Part shown: positions 15,220 to 23,439 of the stretch, piece by piece | Position numbering within the stretch: the first letter of the stretch is position 1 | Layout: every line of letters starts with the position of its first letter | NCBI RefSeq assembly: GCF_938017705.1 | Contig: NZ_CALIIS010000058.1 | Coordinates: forward strand, 1 to 25,261 | DNA from: an uncultured Campylobacter sp. | GTDB taxonomy: Bacteria; Campylobacterota; Campylobacteria; Campylobacterales; Campylobacteraceae | Direction: 5' to 3' | DNA: 25,261 nt | Translations under genes and position numbers: made by a program | Notes under the pieces: generated by a model | Databases searched by the model: none | Seen by the model: only the letters and a program-made list of their open reading frames with translations | Told to the model about the DNA's origin: nothing

Positions 15220-16230
15220 TCAAATTTCAAGCCCTGAAAATTCCTCGTAAAATTTATTCAGATAATCGGCGTAGTAGAAGTTTTGATTTCTAGCGTCAAA
15301 TCTACCCGCCAGCTCCAAAGCCGTTTTGTAGTCGCTCTCATCGCCGAACGCGCTAACTGCGATGAAAAATCGTAGGTCGTTTAGATCGTCATTGCTATCG
15401 AGTATGGCGTGCGAGTGTTTGCGAGCTAAATTTAACGCCGTCTCGCGCTCATCCAGCCTAACGGCGATCTCGATTAGCGGCGCGATCTGATTTATGACGC
15501 GAGGATTTGACTCGATCGTCGCCGCGGCCTTTGGCAGCAGGATTTTCGCCTCCCAGGTCCTGCCTAGCGCTATCATACTAAAAAGTATCGGCGCGTAGGT
15601 TATGTGCGGCACCTCGGAGCAGGTTAGTTCGCCGGAAAGTATCGGCTCGGCAAGCCCCAGCGCCGCTTCGTGCTCGCCGGCAAAATTTAAATACGCGATC
15701 TCATCGCTTGCTTCGCACGCCTCGCAGTCGGACATATCGTCTTTGGCGAGCTTTTTCCACAGCTCATAGTTTGCCTTTGCCTCTCTAGCATCGCCCATAT
15801 CGATGTTTTGGTTCATCAAAGCCTTGTAATAAGCCGCCAGCGAGAGCTCCAAACGCTCGTAGTAAAACAGCATCGCCTCGTTCGCCTCGTCTATGAGCTC
15901 TTTTTCGATCATGGAGCTTTTGGCGACGCCCGAGACGATCCATTTAAATTTCCACAAGCAGTCCGTGAAGTCGCCGAAATTTGGGTATTCACTTTCTTTT
16001 AAATTTTGCGCGATGTAGCCCGTGAGCCACATTAGCGCCCTCGTTCTTAAAACCGCGCCGAATTTTTCAAATTCCTCGTTTAGCACAAAGTCGCAAATTT
16101 GCGCGGCAAATTCGAAATTTTCCGCCTCGATGGCGCCCTTTATCGCATCAAACAGATACTCCTCTTTATCCGCCAGCCTATCAAATTGCCTTAGCTTTTC
16201 ATAAAGCCCCTCTAGCGAGCTCTGCTTCAT
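15220..16230 (-). CDS. Hypothetical helical-repeat protein (336 aa)
   Basis: I do not recognise a named family. The protein is soluble, acidic, and nearly all alpha-helical. Repeated helix pairs with small and aromatic residues at regular spacing (for example ALGLAEPIL, ALNLARKHS and ALELAGRFD) suggest a tetratricopeptide-like solenoid and so a protein-binding role. There is no signal peptide or membrane span. Cysteines cluster in DDMSDCEACEASDE (about residues 170-183), but that pattern is too short to call a metal site. The ATG at 16230 is chosen because AGGAG lies 6 nt upstream. It is a single-gene transcript, divergent from the M20/peptidase operon, with its own TATAAT. Confidence 0.75.
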   Translation of the reverse strand: MKQSSLEGLYEKLRQFDRLADKEEYLFDAIKGAIEAENFEFAAQICDFVLNEEFEKFGAVLRTRALMWLTGYIAQNLKESEYPNFGDFTDCLWKFKWIVSGVAKSSMIEKELIDEANEAMLFYYERLELSLAAYYKALMNQNIDMGDAREAKANYELWKKLAKDDMSDCEACEASDEIAYLNFAGEHEAALGLAEPILSGELTCSEVPHITYAPILFSMIALGRTWEAKILLPKAAATIESNPRVINQIAPLIEIAVRLDERETALNLARKHSHAILDSNDDLNDLRFFIAVSAFGDESDYKTALELAGRFDARNQNFYYADYLNKFYEEFSGLEI

Positions 16231-16257
16231 CTGCGCTCCTCGTTAAATTTTGCGATA

Positions 16258-16263
16258 ATTATA
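16258..16263 (-). promoter_or_regulatory. -10 element of the helical-repeat protein gene
   Basis: A consensus TATAAT on the minus strand lies 27 nt before the start codon, predicting a leader of about 20 nt that contains the AGGAG ribosome binding site. No -35 is evident. Confidence 0.6.
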
Positions 16264-16402
16264 TCCGTTTAATCTGAAGCTAAGCGGTTTATCGCGATTT
16301 TAAAACCCAAAAGGCAAAATTTATAGCGTTATCTTAAAGCGGTTTTGCTCGCGCCGTTTTAGCGCCCTATTTGCCGCCGCGATAGATAAATTTCAGCTTT
16401 GT

Positions 16403-16424
16403 TATATAAATTTAATATTAAAAT
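16403..16424 (+). promoter_or_regulatory. Promoter region of the M20/peptidase operon
   Basis: Two overlapping -10 candidates are present: TATAAA at 16405-16410 and TAAAAT at 16419-16424, in an A/T-rich stretch 35-54 nt before the first start codon. Which one is used cannot be decided from sequence. Confidence 0.35.
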
Positions 16425-16458
16425 GCCGTATTCATAAATTTTTAAAAAAAGGGGATTT

Positions 16459-17697
16459 ATGGACATAAACACACGGCGCTTTAAAAGCGAGTTTGAGCAG
16501 ATAAGCCGCTTTGGGGCTTTGGCGGGCGGCGGGCTTACGCGGCTTGCATTTTCGCGCGAGGATAAAGCGGCGCGCGACTTCCTCATATCGCTACTTCAAA
16601 AAGAAAATTTCAAGATCAAAATCGACGATGCGGGCAATATTTTCGCTAAATTTAGCGGCGTCAGCAATCCCGATTTGCCGTCCGTCAGCGCGGGCTCGCA
16701 TATTGATAGCGTACCGCAGGGCGGCTTTTACGACGGCACGCTAGGCGTCATGGCTGCTTTGGAGGCGATCCGCGCGGTGCGAGATAGCGGCGAGGAGCTT
16801 GCGCGACCGCTGGAGCTCATCGTCTTTGTTTGCGAGGAATCAAGCCGCTTTAAAATGGCGACCGTAGGCAGCAAGATAATAAGCGGCAAGCTATCGCGGC
16901 AGCGGCTTGGCGAGCTAAAGGATCGGGACGGAATTTCGCTATTTGACGCCATGGAGGCTTTCGGGCTAAATCCCGCAAATTTAAAAAACTGCATCCTGCC
17001 GAAATCCAGCTTTCATAGCTATATCGAGCTTCATATCGAGCAGGGGCCGGTATTGCAGCGACGCGGCATCCCCGTGGGCATCGTCACGGGTATCGCCGCG
17101 CCCGTGCGATACGAGCTGCGGATAGAGGGCAGAGCCGATCACAGCGGCGCTACGCCGATGGATATGCGCTGCGACGCCCTAGCTTGCGCGAGCGAGATCA
17201 TTTTGAGCGCGGAGAGGATCGCCAAGGAGGGCAAAACCACGGTTGCGACGACGGGATATGTAAATGCGCTACCGGGCGTGCTAAATGTGATCCCCGGCTC
17301 CTGCACGCTAGGTCTTGATATACGCGATATAGACGAGGATGCGCTTAGGGCGGCGGACTATAAAATTTGCGCCGCGATAGATGAAATTTGCGCTCGCAGA
17401 GGGTGCAGATTTGAACTAAAAAATCTCATCAAAGATCGCCCCGTAAAGCTAAGCGAAGAGATGATCGCTCTGCTTGAGAGCTGTGCCGGCGAGCTTAAAA
17501 TTCCAAGCCTAAGACTTCCTAGCGGCGCGGGACATGACGCGATGAATATGACGGAGCTTGCGGATCGCGTTGGGATGCTTTTCGTACCGTGCAAGGACGG
17601 CATCAGCCACAACGTAAATGAAAGCATAAACTGGCACGACGCCTTTGCCGCTACGAAGGTTCTAGCTGCGGCGATGTTAAACTTAGCCAAAAAATAA
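16459..17697 (+). CDS. Zn-dependent M20 amidase, allantoate/N-carbamoyl-amino-acid hydrolase type
   Basis: The enzyme should cleave an N-carbamoyl or similar linear amide and is cytoplasmic. Its 412 residues carry the di-metal motifs of the AllC/HyuC branch of M20: GSHIDSVPQGGFYDGTLGV (His81, Asp92), CEESSRF (Glu126-Glu127), LHIEQGPVL (His192), the dimerisation-domain signature GRADHSGATPMDMRCD (His228) and the C-terminal SGAGHDAMNM (His359). Length is normal. AGGGGA precedes the ATG. It is the first gene of a five-gene operon with a second M20 enzyme, peptidase E, a DcuC-type carrier and peptidase T. That context favours a role in amino-acid or peptide-conjugate scavenging over purine (allantoin) breakdown, because no other purine-catabolic gene is present. 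The substrate is not determined by sequence. Confidence 0.85.
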   Translation: MDINTRRFKSEFEQISRFGALAGGGLTRLAFSREDKAARDFLISLLQKENFKIKIDDAGNIFAKFSGVSNPDLPSVSAGSHIDSVPQGGFYDGTLGVMAALEAIRAVRDSGEELARPLELIVFVCEESSRFKMATVGSKIISGKLSRQRLGELKDRDGISLFDAMEAFGLNPANLKNCILPKSSFHSYIELHIEQGPVLQRRGIPVGIVTGIAAPVRYELRIEGRADHSGATPMDMRCDALACASEIILSAERIAKEGKTTVATTGYVNALPGVLNVIPGSCTLGLDIRDIDEDALRAADYKICAAIDEICARRGCRFELKNLIKDRPVKLSEEMIALLESCAGELKIPSLRLPSGAGHDAMNMTELADRVGMLFVPCKDGISHNVNESINWHDAFAATKVLAAAMLNLAKK

Positions 17698-17707
17698 AGG
17701 AGAGAAG

Positions 17708-19024
17708 ATGGATACTATCGCGCAAAAAGTAGAGGCGCTCAAGGGCGAGATGATCGGGGATCGCAGGTTTTTTCACTCGCATCCCGAGACGGGCTGGTTT
17801 ACCTTTTTTACGACCGCGGTTATCGCAGATCGAATGCAGCGCCTGGGCTATGAGATAAAGCTCGGCCGCGAGGTGGTAAAGGCTGAAGCCAGACAGGGCG
17901 TAGGTAGCAAGGATGCCTGCGAGAAGGCGAAGCAGCGCGCCAAAGAGCTGCTAAACGCAGATCAGATAAAATTTCTTGATGCGATGGAGGACGGGCTAAC
18001 GGGGCTAGTGGCGCAGATCGATACGGGGCGCGCGGGCAAGACGGTCGCTTTTAGATTTGACATAGACGGCGTGGACGTGACCGAGAGCACGGATGCGGAT
18101 CACCGCCCTTTTAAGGAGGGCTTTCGCTCCGACATCAGCGGCATTACGCACGCGTGCGGGCACGATGGGCATATCACGATGGGGCTTGCTTTAGCGAAGC
18201 TCATCGCGCAGAGCCTAGACGATTTTAGCGGCAAATTTAGATTTATCTTCCAAACCGCCGAGGAGGGCACCAGAGGCGCCGTAGGTATGGAAGCTGCGGG
18301 CGTCACCAAGGGCGTGGATTACTTGCTGGGCGGTCATATCGGCTTTCAGGCGACCACTATGAGAGGCATCATCTGCGGCACCAAGAAACTGCTTGCGACC
18401 ACTAAATTTGACGTAAATTTACAAGGCAAGTCCGCTCACGCCGCGGGCGCGCCGCAAAACGGAGCCAATGCTCTGCTTGCCGCAGCCGAGATGGCGCTTG
18501 ATATGCACGGCATAACCAGACACGCAGACGGCGTCACGCGTATCAACGTCGGCGTACTGCGCGCGGGCGAAGGACGCAACGTCATCGCGCCCAACGGCTA
18601 TCTTGCGTGCGAGACGCGCGGCGAGAGCACGGAGCTAAATGAGTTTATGAAGTCCAAATGCATGGACATAGTGGAGGGCGTTTCTAAAATTTACGGCGTT
18701 AGCTACGACGTGCAGATTACGGGCGGCACCGCAGGCGGAGATAGCGACGAGGCTACCACGCAGCTTTACGAGGATGCGGCGAAGGCATCGCCGTTTATCG
18801 ACGATGATAAAATCGTAAGGGAGCTAAATTTCGGTGCGTGCGAGGACTTCGCGCACTTTATGCGCTCGGTGCAGGATGCGGGCGGTAAGAGCGGATATCT
18901 GATGATCGGCACGACGCTTGCGGCGGGACATCACAACGCCAAATTCGACTTCGACGAAGACTCGCTGCTTGCGGGGGTGGACGTGTATCTGCGCTGCGCG
19001 TATAAGCTAAACGGCAAAGTTTAA
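17708..19024 (+). CDS. M20 family amidohydrolase, AbgA-like
   Basis: The 438 residues follow E. coli AbgA (p-aminobenzoyl-glutamate hydrolase subunit A) closely along their length. Landmarks are RRFFHSHPETGWFTF near the start, LGREVV (52-57), HACGHDGHITMGLAL (CGHDGH at 150-155), FQTAEEGTRGAVGME (Glu185-Glu186), RNVIAPNGYLACETRG, and GTTLAAGHHNAKFDFDED near the end. The family removes the acyl or aryl group from N-acyl amino acids such as aminobenzoyl-glutamate. No AbgB partner or AbgT transporter gene is in the operon, so it may act alone on other N-acyl amino acids or dipeptides. AAGGAG (17697-17702) stands 5 nt before the ATG and overlaps the previous stop; the gap between the two genes is 10 nt. 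Confidence 0.88.
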   Translation: MDTIAQKVEALKGEMIGDRRFFHSHPETGWFTFFTTAVIADRMQRLGYEIKLGREVVKAEARQGVGSKDACEKAKQRAKELLNADQIKFLDAMEDGLTGLVAQIDTGRAGKTVAFRFDIDGVDVTESTDADHRPFKEGFRSDISGITHACGHDGHITMGLALAKLIAQSLDDFSGKFRFIFQTAEEGTRGAVGMEAAGVTKGVDYLLGGHIGFQATTMRGIICGTKKLLATTKFDVNLQGKSAHAAGAPQNGANALLAAAEMALDMHGITRHADGVTRINVGVLRAGEGRNVIAPNGYLACETRGESTELNEFMKSKCMDIVEGVSKIYGVSYDVQITGGTAGGDSDEATTQLYEDAAKASPFIDDDKIVRELNFGACEDFAHFMRSVQDAGGKSGYLMIGTTLAAGHHNAKFDFDEDSLLAGVDVYLRCAYKLNGKV

Positions 19025-19035
19025 AGGAGAGCGGC

Positions 19036-19734
19036 ATGAAAAAAGCACTACTTCTAAGCGCTTCCAGTTACAAAGACAGCGGCTATCTGAACCACTGCAA
19101 GGGGTGGATCAAGGAATTTTTAGGCAGGTTATGGGAGGATGAAATTTTATTCATTCCGTTTGCGGGCGTTAGGCGCACGAATGAGCAATACGAGCAGAAG
19201 GTTTCGGACTGCTTGGAGAGTAACAATATCAGATCGATCCATCGATTCGCCGATATGAAGGCCGCCGTTAAAAACGCCAAATCGATCTGCATCGGCGGCG
19301 GCAATACCTTCGTGCTGCTAAATGAGCTTTATAAATTTGATCTTTTAGGCGCGATCAAAGATGCCGTGGACGACGGTACGCCGTATTTTGGCTGGTCTGC
19401 CGGCGCAAATGTTGCGGGAAAGACGATGATGACTACCAACGACATGCCGATCGTCTTTCCGCCCTCGCCGGTGGCTCTGGGGATCTTTCCGCACCAGATC
19501 AATCCGCACTTCATAAGCGGTAAAATTTCAAACCACAACGGCGAGAGCAGGGAGGAGCGGCTGGAGGAGTTTTTGATCGTCAATCAAAACGACAGCGTCT
19601 ATGCTATGCCCGAGGGCAGCGCGTTTTTGATAAACGGAAACGAGTGCGAGGTGATGGGATATGCGGATGTGCTGAAATTCGAGTATAAAAAAGAGATCTC
19701 GCGCATCGCCGTGGGAAGTAAATTTAAAATTTAA
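19036..19734 (+). CDS. pepE: Peptidase E (alpha-aspartyl dipeptidase, S51)
   Basis: PepE is a cytoplasmic serine peptidase that cleaves Asp-X dipeptides to release aspartate. The 232 residues hold the nucleophile elbow FGWSAGANVAG with Ser121. Asp136 (TTNDMPIV) and His158 (INPHF) complete a triad offset by exactly one residue from the Salmonella enzyme (Ser120, Asp135, His157). The GGGNTF loop at 88-93 is also typical. Length matches the family. AAAGGAG lies just before the ATG, 11 nt after the upstream stop. Its place directly before a C4-dicarboxylate-type carrier fits aspartate being an end product worth metabolising. Confidence 0.94.
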   Translation: MKKALLLSASSYKDSGYLNHCKGWIKEFLGRLWEDEILFIPFAGVRRTNEQYEQKVSDCLESNNIRSIHRFADMKAAVKNAKSICIGGGNTFVLLNELYKFDLLGAIKDAVDDGTPYFGWSAGANVAGKTMMTTNDMPIVFPPSPVALGIFPHQINPHFISGKISNHNGESREERLEEFLIVNQNDSVYAMPEGSAFLINGNECEVMGYADVLKFEYKKEISRIAVGSKFKI

Positions 19735-19745
19735 AAGGAGTTATC

Positions 19746-21089
19746 GTGGAGACACTTAGGCTATTTTTGGCGCTTGCGGGTATCGTCGCAGTGGTCGCTT
19801 TACTGATCATGAAGAAGGACACCAAAACCGTGCTTATCGGCGTGGGTTTGGTGCTGTGCGTGCTTTGTCTAAAGCCTCTGGACGGGCTGGGCACCTTTAC
19901 CTCGTATATGACTAAGGCGGGGCTTATTAAGGCGATCTGCGCCAGCATGGGTTTTGCCTTCGTGATGAAATTTACCGAATGCGACCGCGCTCTTGTAAAT
20001 TTACTAACCAGACCCCTCGGCAATATCGGATTTTTATTGATCCCTATCGTCGTAGCGCTTACATATTTTATCAATATCGCTATCCCCTCCGCTGCGGGCT
20101 GCTCGGCTGCGGTCGGCGCTACGCTGATCCCCGTGATGATGGCTGCGGGCGTTAAACCGGAGATGGCGGGAGCTGCGGTATTTGCGGGAACTTTCGGTAG
20201 CGTTTTAAGCCCGGGCTCGGCGCACAACGTATTTGTCGCCGATATGGTAAAGGCGCACAACCCATCCTATACGGTTCAAGACGTCATCGCCGTGCAGTTT
20301 TCTAGCGCGATTACCGCTTTGATCGTAGTTTTGATCGTAATGAGTATAACGGCGATAGTTTGCAAAGATTACACCAAGGGGGTGAATTATCTAGCGCAAA
20401 GAGAGGGCGGCGCAAATTCCGTCGCGTCAAATTCCGCCGACGGTTCAAATTTAGACGCGCAGCCTCAAAAGATAAACGTCTTATACGCGCTTATGCCGTT
20501 AGTGCCGTTAGTGATCTTAGTAATCGGCGGCACGAGCCTAAATCAGGTCTCTTTCCTAAAATGGACGAAGATGGGCGTCGCCGAAGCGATGCTACTGGGC
20601 GCTATCCTCACCATCGCCGTTACTCTAACCGATCCTCAAAAAATTACGAAGGAATTTTTCAAAGGAATGGGTAGCGCGTATGCCGATATCATAGGTATCA
20701 TCATCGCCGCGGGCGTCTTCGTCGCAGGTCTTAGCGCGTGTGGAGCGATCGATTTCGTAATCGAGTGGCTTAAAAACGAGCAGGGCTACGTAAAATTCGG
20801 CGGAACTTTCGTTCCATTTTTTATGGGCGTCGTAACGGGCTCTGGAGATGCGGCGTCGATGGCGTTTAACACCGCCGTGACCGTGCATGCGGACGCGCTG
20901 GGTTTTGAACAAGACAAACTCGGTATGGCGGTTGCGATAAGCGGCGCGCTAGGCAGAAGCGCATCGCCGATCGCGGGCGCTTGCATCGTTTGCGCGGGAC
21001 TTGCGATGGTAAATCCTATTCAGATCGCCAAAAGAACGGCTCTAGGGATGTTTATATCTGTCTGCGTCATCGCATTTGTCATTTTATAA
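19746..21089 (+). CDS. DcuC-family C4-dicarboxylate-type transporter
   Basis: A 447-residue inner-membrane carrier with about 11-12 hydrophobic spans. It resembles the DcuC branch of the C4-dicarboxylate uptake family, including the conserved NIAIPSAAGCSAAVGATLIP and FAGTFGSVLSPGSAHNVFVA. DcuC proteins move succinate, fumarate, malate or aspartate, often as exchange or efflux under anaerobic fumarate respiration. Related YfcC-type carriers are less well defined, so the substrate is uncertain. The start is GTG at 19746, fixed by AAGGAG 5 nt upstream (19735-19740). A hydrophilic central loop (about residues 215-245) contains ANSVASNSADGSNLDA, coded by repeated CAAATTCCG/CAAATTT units, like a short version of the phosphoesterase insert. 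Confidence 0.82.
   Translation: METLRLFLALAGIVAVVALLIMKKDTKTVLIGVGLVLCVLCLKPLDGLGTFTSYMTKAGLIKAICASMGFAFVMKFTECDRALVNLLTRPLGNIGFLLIPIVVALTYFINIAIPSAAGCSAAVGATLIPVMMAAGVKPEMAGAAVFAGTFGSVLSPGSAHNVFVADMVKAHNPSYTVQDVIAVQFSSAITALIVVLIVMSITAIVCKDYTKGVNYLAQREGGANSVASNSADGSNLDAQPQKINVLYALMPLVPLVILVIGGTSLNQVSFLKWTKMGVAEAMLLGAILTIAVTLTDPQKITKEFFKGMGSAYADIIGIIIAAGVFVAGLSACGAIDFVIEWLKNEQGYVKFGGTFVPFFMGVVTGSGDAASMAFNTAVTVHADALGFEQDKLGMAVAISGALGRSASPIAGACIVCAGLAMVNPIQIAKRTALGMFISVCVIAFVIL
20413..20452 (+). repeat. Short AAATT-cored repeats in the carrier's central loop
   Basis: CAAATTCCG occurs at 20413-20421 and 20428-20436, followed by CAAATTT at 20446-20452. All are in the same frame and each gives a Ser/Ala-Asn step. 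They code for the hydrophilic loop between the two membrane halves. Confidence 0.6.
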
Positions 21090-21100
21090 AAGGCTCATTT

Positions 21101-22339
21101 GTGGATATCGTGCAGAGGTTTTTAAACTACACCAAGATCAACACCACCACGAATAGGGTCGCGGGCGCTGCGGGCATAATGCCCTCAAACCCCAAGGAGC
21201 TTGAGCTCGCAGAACTCATAAAAGGCGAGCTCGAAGCTCTGGGCATAAAAAATATAAGCCTTAGCGAGAAGTCGATTTTGATCGCTAAAATTCCCTCAAA
21301 TTTAGACGCTCCTGCTCCGCGCGTAGCGTTTTTTGCCCATCTTGATACCAGCGCCGAGCAGACGGGCGACACCAAGGCGCAGATCGTAAGATACGAAGGC
21401 GGCGATATTTGCTTGAATAAAGAGCTAGAGATCTATCTCAAAGCGAGCGAAAATGAGGAGCTGCAGGATTATAAAGGGGACGAGATCATCGTAACGGACG
21501 GCACTAGCTTGTTAGGCGCCGACGATAAGGCGGCGATCGCAGCGATCATAAATGCGCTGGAATTTTTCGTCCAAAATCCGCAGATCAAACACGGCGAGAT
21601 AATCGCTTGCTTCGTGCCGGACGAGGAGCAGGGCTTGCGGGGCGCAAAGGCGCTGGACGTAAGCGAGGTAGGCGCGGATTTTGGCTACTGCCTTGATTGC
21701 TGCGGCATCGGCGAGTTTATCTACGAGAATTGGAACGCGGGCGATTGCGTCGTTACCTTCAAAGGCCAGTCCGCTCATCCGATGAACGCTAAGGATAAGC
21801 TCGTAAATTCCTTGCTTTTGGCGCATAAGTTTATCTCGCTGCTGCCTGCGGGCGAGGCGCCCGAATACACAGAGGGCAAGGAGGGCTATTTTTGGGTCAA
21901 GGAGCTTAGCGGCAACAGCGCAAAGACAGTCCTAAAGATCGACGTGAGGGAATTTGACGAGAAAAGATACGAGCAGCGTATGGAATTTTTACAAAAGACG
22001 GCGGACGGGCTTCGCGAGATCTGGGGCGATCGGATCGAAATTTCGCTAAACGACCGCTATAAAAACGTCTATAACTTTTTGAAAAACGACGACGCGCCAG
22101 CAATTCGCCTTGCGAAGCAGGCCTTTAAAAGCCTAAACATCGAGCCCAAGATCAAGCCTATGCGAGGCGGCTACGACGGCGCCGTCATCTCCGCAAAGGG
22201 GCTGCCGTGCCCGAACCTCTTTACCGGCGGCCATAATTTCCATTCGATCTACGAATACCTGCCCGTAAGCTCTTTAAAAGCGGCGAGCGAGGTGGTTAAG
22301 CGGATCATAACGTTAGCGGCAAAAGAGGCACAAGCTTAG
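21101..22339 (+). CDS. pepT: Peptidase T (tripeptide aminopeptidase, M20B)
   Basis: PepT is a cytoplasmic di-zinc aminopeptidase that removes the N-terminal residue of tripeptides. The GTG at 21101 is chosen because AAAGG lies 7 nt upstream and the resulting 412 residues match the usual family length (about 408). The open frame runs back to 20981, but that part lies inside the carrier gene. Motifs are FFAHLDTSAEQTGD (His80, Asp82), TDGTSLLGADDKAAIAA, CFVPDEEQGLRGAKALD, VTFKGQSAHPMNAKDKLVNS in the lid domain, and PMRGGYDGAVISAKGLPCPN then FTGGHNFHSIYEYLPV at the end. It is the last gene of the operon, 11 nt after the carrier, and would complete breakdown of short peptides begun by peptidase E. 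Confidence 0.95.
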   Translation: MDIVQRFLNYTKINTTTNRVAGAAGIMPSNPKELELAELIKGELEALGIKNISLSEKSILIAKIPSNLDAPAPRVAFFAHLDTSAEQTGDTKAQIVRYEGGDICLNKELEIYLKASENEELQDYKGDEIIVTDGTSLLGADDKAAIAAIINALEFFVQNPQIKHGEIIACFVPDEEQGLRGAKALDVSEVGADFGYCLDCCGIGEFIYENWNAGDCVVTFKGQSAHPMNAKDKLVNSLLLAHKFISLLPAGEAPEYTEGKEGYFWVKELSGNSAKTVLKIDVREFDEKRYEQRMEFLQKTADGLREIWGDRIEISLNDRYKNVYNFLKNDDAPAIRLAKQAFKSLNIEPKIKPMRGGYDGAVISAKGLPCPNLFTGGHNFHSIYEYLPVSSLKAASEVVKRIITLAAKEAQA

Positions 22340-22869
22340 CTCGGGCGCTTTCTACTCCGCGCGCGGATTTGATTTTAAATTTAGCTCGCTTATTCCGCCG
22401 CGAAATTTTACTCTGCTCGGCGGAATTTTATCTAGCGGACGGGATTTTGCTAAGCAAGGCGGAATTTCGCTTTACTAAGCGGATTTCAGGCGGCTATGAA
22501 ATTTTGCTTTGCTCTGCTGAGCGCGCGGTTTAGCGAGCTCAAAAAGGTGCGTTGTAAAATTTTGCCGCGTCTGCTTCACGACTCATCCGTTATTGTGCCT
22601 TTAATGCTCTTTGCAGACGGCGCGATTAATGTCATCTTGAAGCGCTGCTGCATTAAATCGCGGCAGATTTTATATTTCGATGATTTAGATGAGCCGCAAA
22701 ATAGGCTGTATTCTTTGGCAAAATTTTATTCCTACGGCAAGCGGAGAGGGCTAAATTTAACCGCTTCGTTCAAAATTTCATCGCAGCTTTCTTTATTCTA
22801 AAGGCGCAATGTGTGCCCCAAAAAAGCCTAAATTTAAAATTTAGCCCCAAAATCGAGTTTACTTTTAAC
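22340..22869. other. Repeat-rich gap after the peptidase operon (530 bp)
   Basis: No convincing gene is present. A GC palindrome TCCGCGCGCGGA (22356-22367) followed by TTTGATTTT may act as a weak terminator for the operon. From about 22397 to 22500 there are degenerate units of about 19 nt built on GGCGGAATTTT. A 101-codon open frame at 22496-22801 lacks a ribosome binding site and is probably chance. CTAAATTT A AAATTTAG (22828-22844) is a palindrome near the end of the next, minus-strand gene. Confidence 0.5.
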
Positions 22870-23439
22870 TTAAAATTTTTTACCCGCGCTCTTTGCGCTT
22901 AAATTTCTTAAAAATTCCGCGTATTCCGCCGCGCCTTTTTCTATCTGTTCGGTGCTACTTTGATAATCCACACCCGGCGTCTCCTCAGCGCCATAAAACG
23001 CGAAAAATCCGCGCCAGTCGGCGTGAAAATAGTAGGCAAATGCGAGCTCAAACGGTGCTAAAATCTGCTCCATCGTGAAATGATACCGCCCGCTAGGCGC
23101 GTAGTCGGCGCGTTTGATACCCGCGCTCACCGCCAGCGCCACGGCGCGCCCACGAATGCCCTCGCTCGCGCGCCCGTAGGCAAATCCATACGTCATCGTC
23201 GCATCGATCCAGCTTTTTAAAATCGCGGGCGAGGAGAAGTTGTGCAGCGGAAATTGCAGCACCAGCGTATCGTGAGCTTTGATTATCGCGCGTTCGCGCT
23301 CGCCGTCTATCTCGCCGCTAGGATACTCGCGCGCTAGGTCGCGCACGGTAAAATTCTGCGCGGCGGCCTCTTTTAAAAACCGCTTGTTTATGATCGAATT
23401 TTCGATGTCGGGGTGAGCCAGGATGATTAAGTTTTTTAT
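22870..23439 (-). CDS. KefF/MdaB-like NAD(P)H oxidoreductase, apparent ATA start
   Basis: A flavodoxin-fold FMN quinone reductase of the KefF/MdaB/YheR group that would reduce quinones or similar electrophiles with NAD(P)H. Core motifs are LILAHPDIENSIINKRFL at the N-terminus (FMN phosphate loop), HDTLVLQFPLHNFSSPAILK and SWIDATMTYGFAYG. The first standard start codon (GTG at 23346) would remove the whole first strand and FMN loop. Frame analysis extends the protein upstream without a stop to ATA at 23439-23437. That codon has AAAGGA 5 nt upstream and gives IKNLIILAHPD, matching MKTLVILSHPN of the second copy at 24587. An in-frame TAA just beyond (23451-23449) excludes a longer start. So it is either an unusual AUA start or a start-loss mutation. 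Full length would be 189 residues, normal for the family. Confidence 0.78.
   Translation of the reverse strand: MKNLIILAHPDIENSIINKRFLKEAAAQNFTVRDLAREYPSGEIDGERERAIIKAHDTLVLQFPLHNFSSPAILKSWIDATMTYGFAYGRASEGIRGRAVALAVSAGIKRADYAPSGRYHFTMEQILAPFELAFAYYFHADWRGFFAFYGAEETPGVDYQSSTEQIEKGAAEYAEFLRNLSAKSAGKKF

Noticed and set aside
19724..20260. 178-codon open frame antisense to the DcuC-type carrier
   Set aside because: Shadow frame of a well-supported membrane protein gene; no Shine-Dalgarno and Ala/Ile/Pro-rich composition typical of antisense translation.
20981..21100. Longer N-terminus for peptidase T
   Set aside because: The extra 40 codons overlap the carrier gene; GTG 21101 has AAAGG at good spacing and gives the usual family length.
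22496..22801. 101-codon frame after the peptidase operon
   Set aside because: No Shine-Dalgarno, starts within degenerate repeats and gives a basic, mixed-composition peptide with no recognisable fold.
23346..23346. GTG as the start of the left oxidoreductase
   Set aside because: It would remove the first strand and FMN loop that are clearly encoded upstream in the same frame, and it lacks a ribosome binding site.
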